A stretch of DNA of 10,907 nucleotides from Baffinella frigidus (taxonomy: Eukaryota; Cryptophyceae; Cryptomonadales; Baffinellaceae): positions 123,430 through 134,336 of the forward strand of contig MU646500.1 in assembly GCA_026770585.1 (NCBI GenBank). The letters run 5' to 3'. The position numbers and the translations under genes are program-made. The notes beneath the pieces are model-generated. The model ran no database searches, was not told the DNA's origin, and saw only the letters and a program-made list of their open reading frames with translations. Numbering within the stretch: the first letter of the stretch is position 1; each line of letters begins with the position of its first letter. Positions 5,201 through 10,769 of this stretch are shown in pieces.

Positions 5201-6466
5201 CAGGGTGTGGGGTGTAGGGTGTAGGGTGTAGGGTGTAGGGTGAGGGTTGAGGGCGCGGGGTTTCGGGTTTGGCGTTGAGGGTGTGGGGTATAGGTTTCAG
5301 AGTTTGGGATGGAGGGTTTGACTTCTGTGTTTTTTTGGCCCGACAAGTCCATCTAATTTGGTAGTACTGCAACTCTTTTATCTTATCTAAAAAAAATAAC
5401 GCATTTTGAAAGGTGAATTTGGGATTTCAAATGTGGTCATCCTCCCCTAAGGTTGCGGGCATTGGAGCCGATTAGCACGGATGTCGTGCCAGGGCGGGCT
5501 GCGGGGTTTCAGTGGAAGGTTGAGGGTTTGGGGGTTGGGGTTGAGGGTGCGGGGTTCGGGGTATAGGGTGCTGTGTTTGGGGTTTAGGGTGCAGGATGTA
5601 GGGTTCAGAGTTAAGGGTGTAGGGTTCAGGACCGTGGTGGTCTCCCGGTTGATAGGATTTTAGGGGTTAAGGGGTTAAGGGTATAGGGTGAAGGGCTTCG
5701 CGTTTAGTGATCGCGCTTTTAGAGTTTACGGGTTAAGGGTTAAGGGTTGAGAATGAAGGGGTTGTAGTAGGGATCCCACCGTGGCCTTCTGGTTGATGAC
5801 AAGCGTCGGCGCGCCGATGTCTGTCAGATACGTCACGGTCCCCACCACAGGGTGTGCCATGCCCCCCCCCCCCGCCACCAGCGCCTCGTCCTTATCCCAG
5901 TGCATCCCGATCCCCTCCCCCGCGCTCCCCCCCTCCCGGACCTGCACCCACCACTCCACGCCCGAGCGCTCAGGATCGAACGAGGCGCCCGCGGTGTAAT
6001 GCGCGAAAATGTCTGCCGCCAGGCGCTCGAGCGCGCAGCGCGGCGCAACGTCCCCCGTGGCCGGGAGCCAGAAGTTGCCGGCCTCGTAGAGCGTCGCGCA
6101 ATCCGCCCGGAGTGCTTCCAGCGAGTCAGTTGCCAGCGCGCCTGGGTACGCGAGGAACGAGTCTTCCACGAGGAGGGACGCCCCCTCGAGTGAGCGGAGA
6201 GAGCTTCCGCCTTCGGCCAGCACGGCCGCAGCGCGGAGGAGCGCAGCGTCGTGCCGGTGGGAACGCGGGTGTGCGGCCCCTCTTGCTGCGAGCGCGGGCC
6301 TTCGGTTTTGGGCTGCCCCGCGGAGTGCCAGGTGGGAGGAGAGAGTGGGCGGGGCGGGCGAGAAGGCGGCTGAGAACGAGAGGTGCGCGAGGAGGAGGAG
6401 GGAGAAATAAAGGACGCGACAGGGGGGCGATTGCGTGGCTTCCCGCCGAGCAGCAGGAGCCGCCAT
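2116..6466 (-). CDS. Putative plastid-targeted 2OG-Fe(II) oxygenase gene (full span, 5 exons)
   Basis: The gene model joins 6466-5780, 4923-4842, 4122-4077, 3913-3748 and 2271-2116, about 378 codons. An N-terminal hydrophobic core (about residues 17-33) ends in SAAFSP, as in bipartite plastid leaders. The joined protein has H189-W-D191, distal H256 in GRLLHG, and R270-V-T272 fourteen residues after H256. This fits the HxD...H...RxS/T order of 2-oxoglutarate/Fe(II) dioxygenases. After that comes FLANVWLNHAPRGLRPLP. These enzymes couple 2OG decarboxylation to hydroxylation of a substrate, here unknown. The arrangement appears only after splicing, with phases 0, 1, 2 and 0, which strongly supports exons 1-4. 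Exon 5 is less certain. Introns are roughly 0.16-1.5 kb, C-rich on the sense strand, and full of degenerate heptamers. Intron 2 needs a GC donor. Confidence 0.65.
2281..2620. repeat. G-rich telomere-like heptamer array
   Basis: TTTAGGG-derived heptamers run on the plus strand, with homogenised blocks of GTGTAGG, TTTGGGG and GGTTTAC (five or six units at about 2546-2582). It is interrupted at 2379-2425 by an exon fragment. It lies in the last intron of the minus-strand gene, so the sense strand is C-rich. Confidence 0.9.
2379..2425 (-). pseudogene. Truncated copy of oxygenase exon 5 (acceptor side)
   Basis: The block 2379-2429 repeats 2225-2275, same length with roughly 43 of 51 matches. On the minus strand it has its own acceptor (gtgcaaaccag) and reads EQAPRDDRTKRASRVA before running into heptamer repeats. 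It lies upstream of the intact exon in transcription order, so it is a potential decoy acceptor. Confidence 0.65.
2640..3080. other. Lower-GC unique island inside an intron
   Basis: About 440 bases are free of heptamers and clearly more AT-rich than the neighbourhood, with T-rich stretches near 2850-2870 and 2950-2985. It contains a small palindromic motif (GTACCA ... TGGTAC, 2940-2963) and an inverted pair GTGTACCAAA/TTTGGTACAC at about 2830/3039. Both strands have open frames of 70-95 codons, none with recognisable domains or convincing start and stop context. It lies within the last inferred intron of the oxygenase gene and looks like an inserted segment of different origin. No clear terminal repeats were found. 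Confidence 0.6.
3081..3375. repeat. G-rich telomere-like heptamer array
   Basis: Degenerate units such as TTCAGGG, GTGTAGG, TTTAGGG and GTATAGG, G-rich on the plus strand. They fill part of the last intron of the minus-strand gene, and I see no exon in them. Confidence 0.9.
3400..3747 (-). repeat. Degenerate tandem units of about 160 bp downstream of exon 4
   Basis: The motif gggcgctcccc followed by aggac and a C-run occurs at about 3553 and 3711, 158 bp apart. The sequences between also match partially (minus-strand CGYTCGCYCCTCC-like parts of exon 4 recur). A third, poorer unit seems to run through 3470-3545. In the sense direction each unit resembles the 3' end of exon 4 and its donor. 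The minus frame stays open to 3355, so part of this could be read-through coding, but 158 is not a multiple of three and the translation is Gly/Pro/Arg-rich. Confidence 0.5.
3748..3913 (-). CDS. Oxygenase exon 4 (FLANVWLNHAPRGLRPLP)
   Basis: The acceptor is gcctcacccag. The first base completes the Thr codon left by exon 3, and the exon then reads FLANVWLNHAPRGLRPLP, a beta-strand-like WLNH segment expected after the RxT motif of the 2OG-oxygenase core. The strong phase-2 join makes the 5' edge secure. The 3' edge is proposed at GCG|GTGGGG (phase 0), after LPLAVAPA. The open frame continues to 3355 as glycine-rich low-complexity sequence, so the end could lie elsewhere between about 3780 and 3355. 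Confidence 0.65.
3935..4072. repeat. TTTGGGG-type heptamer array (intron 3)
   Basis: Nearly regular GGTTTGG, GGTGTGG and GGTTTAG heptamers, translating to Gly-Phe-Gly-Val-Trp-Gly-Leu in open frames that are artefacts. The array fills most of the 163-base intron between exons 4 and 3 of the minus-strand gene. Confidence 0.92.
4077..4122 (-). CDS. Oxygenase exon 3 (46-nt micro-exon)
   Basis: The acceptor is ccgcacatcag and the donor is GTGAC|GTACAC. The two leading bases complete the Gly codon that follows H256. The exon reads APAGLGAPSFATRV and leaves AC to make Thr with the first base of exon 4. It carries R270, the expected 2-oxoglutarate-binding basic residue of the RxT motif. It was too short to find as a free-standing open frame. 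Support comes from phase agreement at both ends and from restoring the motif order of the family. Confidence 0.7.
4140..4835. repeat. TTTCGGG-type array with higher-order exon-edge repeats (intron 2)
   Basis: Heptamers such as TTTCGGG, TCTCGGG and TTCAGGG are organised into longer units. Blocks at about 4381-4445 and 4636-4700 repeat each other. Each has ggggttcgggg(c/t)cagg and then ccgtgtttcgg. Related blocks occur near 4568, 4729 and 4825. In the minus sense each reads HG-x-x-PNPETRNP-like and begins with the same CACGG that ends exon 2, so the array repeats the exon 2 donor edge. Confidence 0.8.
4842..4923 (-). CDS. Oxygenase exon 2 (distal iron-binding His)
   Basis: The acceptor is taaacacag|GTGGGAG. 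The exon reads VGGPISEGWLSMPREGKHIA then FDGRLLH and leaves one G for the next exon. FDGRLLHG is the conserved strand with the distal iron ligand (H256). Phase 0 at the start joins exon 1 after KAT. The inferred donor is CACG|GCATGC, a GC-AG intron, because only this break gives the right phase into exon 3. Two truncated copies of its first 65-95 bases lie upstream at 4963-5027 and 5066-5160. Confidence 0.72.
4963..5027 (-). pseudogene. Truncated copy of oxygenase exon 2 (copy 2)
   Basis: In the sense direction, acgcag|GTGGGAG is followed by an exon 2-like reading (VGGPISWGWMSMPRERRHIA). It breaks at GTCGA into CCCTGAACCC heptamers before the DGRLLHG iron-site segment. It has a usable acceptor but cannot encode the active site. 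Confidence 0.8.
5066..5160 (-). pseudogene. Truncated copy of oxygenase exon 2 (copy 3) with 30-bp tandem duplication
   Basis: In the sense direction, gaatgcag|GTGGGAG is followed by VGGSITEGWLSMPREGSHCP, and then a repeat of SMPREGSHCP encoded by two identical 30-bp units (5071-5100 and 5101-5130). It ends at GTCGA followed by CCCGAAACCC, the same breakpoint as copy 2. The two therefore probably share one truncation event. Confidence 0.82.
5170..5330. repeat. G-rich telomere-like heptamers (intron 1)
   Basis: GTGTAGG-type heptamers, most regular at about 5207-5242, decay into degenerate units toward 5330. This is within intron 1 of the minus-strand gene. Confidence 0.88.
5330..5510. other. 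AT-richer unique segment in intron 1
   Basis: This stretch without heptamers has a T-run at 5330-5336, an A-run near 5389-5395 and sequence of distinctly lower GC to about 5440. It contains a small palindrome (gcacggatgtcgtgc, about 5477-5491). No convincing exon or terminal repeats are seen. It may be an inserted fragment. Confidence 0.5.
5510..5765. repeat. G-rich telomere-like heptamers next to the exon 1 donor
   Basis: Degenerate GGTTTAG, GGTGTAG and GGTTAAG units run from about 5510 to 5758. The array begins about 20 bases past the exon 1 donor in the minus sense. Confidence 0.9.
5780..6466 (-). CDS. Oxygenase exon 1 (targeting leader and HxD motif)
   Basis: This 229-codon exon starts at ATG 6466-6464, in gcgATGgcg context. 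I chose it over the in-frame ATG at 6574 because it places the signal peptide (LYFSLLLLAHLSFSAAF) near the N-terminus, and because the longer start would lie in inverted-repeat sequence. After the AAFSPAPP site comes a basic, acid-poor stretch to about residue 72, as in plastid transit regions. From about 98 the catalytic domain begins (LLVEDSFLAYPGAL), then VEWWVQVREG, the iron ligands in MHWDKDEALV (H189, D191) and VVGTVTYLTDIGAPTLVINQ. The donor is CACG|GTGGGA, phase 0. The plus-strand open frames here are Arg/Pro-rich shadows. Confidence 0.78.
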
Positions 6467-6492
6467 CGCGGGGTCCGCAAATATGGTTCGGA

Positions 6493-6990
6493 CCAAGGGG
6501 AGATGTGAGACAAGACCCTTGTGTGAGACCACTTTCCGCAAGGGGAGGTAAACTTTCCCATGCTTTCCGACCACTTTCCCATGTTCGGACGTGCAAGTCT
6601 TGAAGTTGGTAATACGTGTAGTAATTTTGATTCAAAAAATTGTCATCATTTCGAGGACATGATCCGTTGAAGTCCGTTGCTTCCTTGAGACGGAAATAGA
6701 TCGTGCGACTCCCTCGGAGGATTCGGAGAACGCCCATTCTCCGCCGATTTCAACAAAATCGAAAAAGCGGCGCCAACAATACTGAGGCCATGCCGAGAGC
6801 TCAGTATTGTTGGCGCCACATTTTCGATCGGACATCGCACGCTCAAGTGATCCTCGGAACGGTGTCCAAAAACGGCTCCAATTCCAGCCCCCAAAGTCCT
6901 CTAAGGGCCTTTCGAGGGCTTTTGCTTAAGGCAGGCACGGATCAGCACCCGTTTTACAGCCGTGCCAGCCCATCTCACATCTCCCCTTGG
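6493..6990. mobile_element. Possible 498-bp element bounded by 18-bp inverted repeats
   Basis: CCAAGGGGAGATGTGAGA at 6493-6510 is perfectly inverted at 6973-6990. The interior is lower in GC than exon 1 and holds a separate palindrome (6769-6817). No target-site duplication is visible and the repeats do not extend further. It starts 27 bases upstream of the oxygenase start codon, so it would form the 5' UTR or promoter of that gene. Confidence 0.55.
6769..6817. repeat. Perfect 18-bp palindrome with 13-base loop
   Basis: GGCGCCAACAATACTGAG at 6769-6786 is perfectly inverted at 6800-6817. Partial pairing continues outward (TCGAAAAAGC against ACATTTTCGA). It forms a strong hairpin about 300 bp upstream of the oxygenase start. 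It could be the core of a nested MITE or a cruciform/regulatory site. No T-run makes it terminator-like. Confidence 0.9.
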
Positions 6991-7010
6991 ATTACGACAC
7001 GAGCTTTCAA

Positions 7011-7151
7011 GGCGAACAGAATAAAAGGGACTTTTGAAGTTTTGTGGGGAAATGATCACGTTTGCGCCCGTTGAGCGGTCAGTCGGTCTACGTACCTTAT
7101 CCGTGATCATTTCCCCACAAAACTTTAAAAGTCCCTTTTATTCTGTTCGCC
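7011..7151. mobile_element. Near-perfect foldback element, 50-bp arms
   Basis: The arms at 7011-7060 and 7102-7151 are inverted copies with one visible mismatch, starting GGCGAACAGAATAAAAGGGA, around a 41-base spacer. There is no coding sequence. No obvious target duplication is seen. The near identity suggests recent origin or active homogenisation. Neighbouring sequence does not share the repeats. Confidence 0.88.
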
Positions 7152-7206
7152 TGGGTAGCCTGGCCTTCCTGGCCTTGCCCCGGCGGTTGGTTCGTGCCCT
7201 CGCTCA

Positions 7207-7262
7207 TACGAGCTCGTACCGGTAGGTACGAGCTCGTACGAGCTCGTACGAGCCTCGTAGCT
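7207..7262. repeat. Tandem palindromic ACGAGCTCGT decamers
   Basis: Perfect self-complementary TACGAGCTCGTA units occur at about 7207-7219 and 7227-7250, ending in degenerate versions (gcctcgtagctcgtcc). Each unit is its own reverse complement, so the tract can extrude many alternative hairpins. Confidence 0.88.
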
Positions 7263-7310
7263 CGTCCTAGCGGGCGAGTAGATACAGGACAGCCGGGGTC
7301 CGATTTTGGG

Positions 7311-7372
7311 ATAGCTTGTTTAAGCGGCTTCCACCCGCCAGTGTTGTTCCTGTCGGTCCGAATAAACAAGCT
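7311..7372. repeat. Short inverted repeat
   Basis: The arm AGCTTGTTTAAGCGG near 7313 is inverted as CCGAATAAACAAGCT at 7358-7372 (about 13 of 15), with a 30-base loop. Confidence 0.65.
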
Positions 7373-7785
7373 TAATTAACTGGGGGCGCGCCCGACAAGA
7401 CAATCTTTCTTAGTTCGACTACGAACTTCGTAGGGGGGGAAGTGTTGGGCCAGTCTGGGAAATTTGCCAGGTACGAAGTAGGTCTGATGCGCGATCCATT
7501 GGGAGCGGCACCTTGAACCACAGCGGGCAGAGCCCAATGCTTTATTTGGAAGTAAGGCGTATCTGGTCCTAGCTTGGGGATCGCACGGGCTGACACCGAC
7601 AATCCTGTCTAATAAACACGAAATCAACGAAATCAGCGAGGCGTTCCATTGAACGATCCACCCTTAGGGGTGGTGATGGGCGTTAGAGCCCTGCGTCTCG
7701 GCCTACCTCTCCGTGGCGTGCAGCGGTCGTGTTTGTCAACTTATTAAATCTCGCTTTTCCCCCCGGTAGCCTCGTGCGGGCCAAG

Positions 7786-7853
7786 TCCAAAAGCAAAAAT
7801 GCTTTCTCTGCAGATCCCTTCTACGGAACGGCGAGTCGTTGGCATATGGTGGG
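7786..7853 (+). repeat. Dispersed 68-bp repeat, copy 1
   Basis: It runs from tccaaaagcaaaaatg to ggcatatggtggg and matches 9128-9195 over its full length with roughly 85% identity and no visible net length change. Its function is unknown. Confidence 0.88.
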
Positions 7854-7962
7854 TAAGCTACATGTAGGGGCGTGCTGCCGCGCAACTGTAGGTGGGGGCG
7901 ATTCGCTAAGGGTAGCTGTACCTAGGTTGACCCTAACGGCGACGAGCCGCTCCCCATTTGTC

Positions 7963-8030
7963 TTTGCACAGCTACATTATTCACAGCCTGGGGAAACCCC
8001 CTGTAGACACGTCCACCTTTCTCTCTCCCT
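7963..8030 (+). repeat. Dispersed repeat, copy 1 (tttgcacagc)
   Basis: TTTGCACAGCTACATTAT, then CCTGGGGAAACCC and a CCACCTTTCTCTC tail, matches 8676-8740 with small indels. With the 68-bp repeat pair it suggests a larger diverged direct duplication. Confidence 0.8.
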
Positions 8031-8050
8031 TTGGCTGGCTTTTAGGGGTC

Positions 8051-8083
8051 GAGCTGCTTTACAGCATTTATGTAAAGCAACTC
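8051..8083. repeat. Hairpin with 13-bp arms
   Basis: gagctgctttaca at 8051-8063 pairs with tgtaaagcaactc at 8071-8083 (12 of 13). TTTTAGG and CCTAAAA flank it further out, extending the imperfect stem. Confidence 0.8.
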
Positions 8084-8231
8084 GATCGGGACCTAAAAAG
8101 GTCCTAAAGTGCTGCTAAAGGATCCGTTTAGGGCTAAGGTGTATTTTGCAGTGTGGTCTGAGTGGGACCTGAAGTCGGAACTACCTCCTATACTGTAGAA
8201 GGACTAAGTGGGATACACGCACCCTCACCAT

Positions 8232-8251
8232 CATCCAACGACCGTTGGATG
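8232..8251. repeat. Tight 9-bp inverted repeat
   Basis: CATCCAACG is inverted as CGTTGGATG across a 2-base gap. CCCTCA and AGGG outside add weak pairing. Confidence 0.85.
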
Positions 8252-8675
8252 AGGGTACGGATCGCTGAACCCAACGATGTCAAACATCGCAGGTATTAGG
8301 CTTGATCCCTCACTTGACCGTCTCCACAGATAATTGCACACTAACATACAACGTACACCTTAGAGTTCGCCCACACGTACCCTGCCCCCACTGTGTAAAG
8401 GACAACTACCCCCCCCTTGCAGCACGCGTCACCCCCTCCCTCCTTGATTTGTTGGTGTCTGGCTGATCTCTTTCATCTTTGGTGTCTGACTGATTTCACC
8501 TCACCCCCTCACACAATTCCTCTCACCTTGTGAGGCATCCGTAGTTGGAGCTTTCATACTTCAGCTATGGGATACCATGAGCCTCATAAAGGCTGACTTG
8601 GGTTCGGCGCGTGGGCGGGCATCGCATCAGTGTAAGGTGGGGACGTGCATGGTGCTTTGGTTCTTTGGTGCAAGC

Positions 8676-8740
8676 TTTGCACAGCTTCATTATGTACAAC
8701 CTGGGGGAAACCCTTACACATCCACCTCTCTCACTCTCTC
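8676..8740 (+). repeat. Dispersed repeat, copy 2 (tttgcacagc)
   Basis: This is the counterpart of 7963-8030 (TTTGCACAGCTTCATTAT, then CCTGGGGGAAACCC and CCACCTCTCTC). It is followed by a CTCT-rich tail. Confidence 0.8.
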
Positions 8741-9032
8741 GCTCGCTGACTTCCGTACATTGGGGGAAACCTCTACATGCGTTTGGTTTGACATCTGAGG
8801 TATCCGTCGTGGGAGCTCCTGCGAGATTGACGATGGGATACCATTGGCCTTTGTGAGCCTCGGTCGGACAGGTGATGAGCCTCGTTCAGCCGACTTGTGT
8901 GATCCTGGTGTGCGGACTGACCAGAAATCGATATCGATACGCTGTCACATGCCCTATGAGGATACCCTTTAGCCGGTTTCTGCCGCGATCCTGAATGTGA
9001 TCCGAAAGGAAGCATGGCTTTTCTGCAGAACC

Positions 9033-9077
9033 AGTTCCGGTGTGCGCCTATGCTGGGAGCTCGAAGAACCTAAAGGA
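9033..9077 (+). repeat. Dispersed 45-bp repeat, copy 1
   Basis: It begins agttccggtgtgcgcctatg and continues to gaagaacctaaagga. It matches 9329-9373 at 41 of 45 positions. A partial third copy lies at about 9226-9265. Confidence 0.85.
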
Positions 9078-9127
9078 CCGAAAGGATTAGCGGAATAACA
9101 GCCTCTGCAATGGAGAGCTCAACGCGA

Positions 9128-9195
9128 TCCAAAAGCAAAAAATGTTTTTCTGCAAATCCCTTCTAAGGAACGGCGTGTCGTTGGCATATGTTGGG
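9128..9195 (+). repeat. Dispersed 68-bp repeat, copy 2
   Basis: This is the counterpart of 7786-7853. Translation in the matching frame is interrupted by a stop, which argues against a coding role for the repeat. Confidence 0.88.
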
Positions 9196-9328
9196 CGAAA
9201 TCAAAACCTAAAGGACCTAAAGGACCTATGTTGGGAGCTCGAAGAACCTCGAGGACCTAAAGGAGCTCCATAAGTCCATAAAATAGCAGGTCCCGCTCCA
9301 ATTGCCCCCCTACAAGGACCCCAGAACA

Positions 9329-9373
9329 AGTTCCGATGTCCGCCTATGTTGGGAGATCGAAGAACCTAAAGGA
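9329..9373 (+). repeat. Dispersed 45-bp repeat, copy 2
   Basis: This is the counterpart of 9033-9077. The motif aacctaaagga recurs several times between the two copies. Confidence 0.85.
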
Positions 9374-9424
9374 GCTCAAGGCCAGGGGGTCTTGGAACAT
9401 GGTCAAGGTGGTCTTGTCATCAAT

Positions 9425-9475
9425 AAACCCCAAACCCTACACCCTAAACTCTCAATCCCCCTAAACCCTTGACGC
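9425..9475 (+). repeat. Short C-rich telomere-like patch
   Basis: About 50 bases of aaaccctacaccctaaactc-type heptamers, C-rich on the plus strand. No adjacent exon was recognised. By the strand pattern seen elsewhere it would suggest plus-strand transcription, but nothing else supports that. Confidence 0.75.
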
Positions 9476-9581
9476 TACAAAACGGGCGTTGTCTCCCCAT
9501 CAACTTGTCCCTCCCCTCCTTGGCCTCCCCCCACTGAATTCCCCCACCCTCCCCCGCATGCGTGCGCATCCCCCCAAATTT

Positions 9582-9702
9582 CTGGCTCTGTCTGAGCTTT
9601 ATTCTGGCTCGTCCATCAAAGCATGTAAGAGCAGAAATCCATCATAAAAGGGCGAATAGAAAGCCTTTAGGACGAGCCAAAACAAAACTCAGGCAGAGCT
9701 AG
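9582..9702. mobile_element. MITE-like foldback, 33-bp arms
   Basis: CTGGCTCTGTCTGAG ... GGCTCGTCC at 9582-9614 is inverted at 9670-9702 (about 27 of 33). Pairing may resume outward through GCGTGCGC near 9560 and 9712. It is non-coding, with a 55-base centre. No target duplication is evident. Confidence 0.75.
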
Positions 9703-9760
9703 ATGTTTCCCGCGCACGCGTATTCTCCCCCATCCAGGCACTCGCACCCTCGCCGCTAAG

Positions 9761-9882
9761 TACAGGGGTACCTCGCTCGTCAGAAACCGCCCACCCCATA
9801 GGACCACCATAGGGCCCTAGGCATGGCTCTACTGTAGGGTCCTACGAGGAGACACAATTCTTATGAGCGAGGTACCCCTGTA
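9761..9882 (-). mobile_element. MITE-like element copy C (inverted orientation)
   Basis: It begins TACAGGGGTACCTCGCTCGT and ends GAGCGAGGTACCCCTGTA. The interior (ccataggaccaccatagggc and on) is the reverse complement of the interior of copies A, B and D, so this copy is inserted the other way round. A terminal TA is present on both sides. It is non-coding, 122 bp. Confidence 0.88.
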
Positions 9883-9978
9883 GTCCCCTCCCAAGAGGTG
9901 ACAAGCCTTCACCCCTGCTCGTTGCGCGACGTCACCCACGGCCCCGCCTCGGGTCGGGACAACCCACACAGCGGGCTA

Positions 9979-10080
9979 CCAAGGGATTTTTGGCCCATTT
10001 CGGGCTCAGTTTCCGTTACTTTATCCCCCTCACGTAGGGTCATAGGTCTTATCGCGTAGGGGATATTCGAAATCCCTTGG
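9979..10080. repeat. 102-bp segment with 11-bp perfect terminal inverted repeats
   Basis: CCAAGGGATTT at 9979-9989 is inverted as AAATCCCTTGG at 10070-10080. It could be a small MITE or a chance pair. No target duplication is clear. The first seven bases (CCAAGGG) are shared with the 18-bp inverted repeat at 6493. Confidence 0.55.
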
Positions 10081-10287
10081 AATTCCCTTGTGTGGCATGG
10101 GCCTATCCCGAGGCGCCTAGGGTGGCCCTACGAGGGACTCCGGGCAAGAACATGTGTTGGAGACCCCCCCGGAGCACTCAACACTCATCCCTACTTGTCA
10201 TCGCGCATCCTTGCTGTCCAATGTCCTTTACATCTACTCGTGCCAGTGTTACATTCCTAATATGGCTTACCCCGAATACAGTCGACA

Positions 10288-10409
10288 TACAGGGGTACCT
10301 CGATCATAAGAAACTGCCTCCTCCTAGGACCCTACAGTAGGCCTGTGCATAGGGCCCTAAGGTGGTCCCAGGGGGGGGGGCAGTTTCGTATGAGCGAGGT
10401 ATCCCTGTA
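10288..10409 (+). mobile_element. MITE-like element copy D (both termini present)
   Basis: It begins TACAGGGGTACCTCGATCAT and ends GAGCGAGGTATCCCTGTA. The interior blocks CCTAGGACCCTACAGTAGGC and GGGCCCTAAGGTGGTCCC match copies A and B in the same orientation. It is 122 bp and non-coding. Small differences in each terminus suggest an older insertion. Confidence 0.88.
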
Positions 10410-10484
10410 ATGGCCCGAGGCAGGCTCGTCCTGGACCCGGTCCTCACACTCCTTTCAAGTCGCCTTTTACCTCGCTTGTCCCTC

Positions 10485-10620
10485 AAGTGGCGAATAGGCG
10501 CATACGCCCTACGGTAGGACCCTAGGACCTGCCTAGGACCTGGCGTGAGTCTTTTAAGACCCCCTCGCCACTTAAGAGATAAGAAAGCGCCCCTCCCACT
10601 AGGACCATCATAGGGCCCTG
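10485..10620. repeat. Degenerate relative of the MITE interior
   Basis: AAGTGGCGA (10485-10493) is inverted as TCGCCACTT (10565-10573). The interior and right flank reuse TAGGACCCTAGGACC and ACTAGGACCATCATAGGGCC, which resemble the interior of the MITE family. No TACAGGGG terminus is present. It may be a decayed or rearranged copy. Confidence 0.45.
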
Positions 10621-10656
10621 ACGGCGAGAAATGGTTGCAGGAGAGGAAGTGAGCAC

Positions 10657-10755
10657 TCATCGCAAGTCTGCGACAGCGCCCTGCACCTCCCGCAGAATGG
10701 CGGCCTTCTCTGCCTGCCCGTACCCCCATCTTTCCAGGAACGCTGGGTACCCGCC
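10657..10755 (-). CDS. Terminal exon of unidentified minus-strand gene (gene 3)
   Basis: In the sense direction, a C-rich heptamer intron ends ctctaaacccgaaacgctcaagcag. A 32-codon frame then reads GGYPAFLERWGYGQAEKAAI followed by LREVQGAVADLR and a TGA at 10659-10657. The composition (amphipathic, Glu/Ala/Arg with aromatic residues) is typical of a protein C-terminus and unlike the overlapping Arg/Pro frames. Earlier exons would lie beyond the right edge. The family is not recognised; a helical C-terminal tail is the only structural inference. Confidence 0.55.
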   Translation of the reverse strand, partial: GGYPAFLERWGYGQAEKAAILREVQGAVADLR

Positions 10756-10769
10756 CTGCTTGAGCGTTT

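Larger units (their letters stand above)
7152..9420. other. Gene-poor mosaic of diverged repeats
   Basis: I find no supportable exon here. The longest open frame (7729-8118, plus) spans a dispersed repeat whose relative at 9128 is broken by stops, so it is not called as a gene. Heptamer arrays are absent, unlike in the introns. The stretch holds short palindromes and at least three repeat pairs, listed separately. It resembles old, non-autonomous transposon debris between the oxygenase 5' region and the element cluster at 9582. Confidence 0.6.

Noticed and set aside
310-5765. True telomere or subtelomere
   Set aside because: The arrays are degenerate, change strand, and are interrupted by exons with conserved splice phases, so they are interstitial and intronic.
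5852-6603. Plus-strand open frames across oxygenase exon 1
   Set aside because: They are Arg/Pro-rich and antisense to a frame with a signal peptide and catalytic motifs.
7729-8118. 129-codon plus-strand open frame
   Set aside because: It spans dispersed repeats whose copies at 9128 and 8676 are interrupted. It has no domain and no codon-level conservation.
10077-10340. 87-codon plus-strand open frame
   Set aside because: It runs into the MITE copy at 10288 and shows no coding signal.
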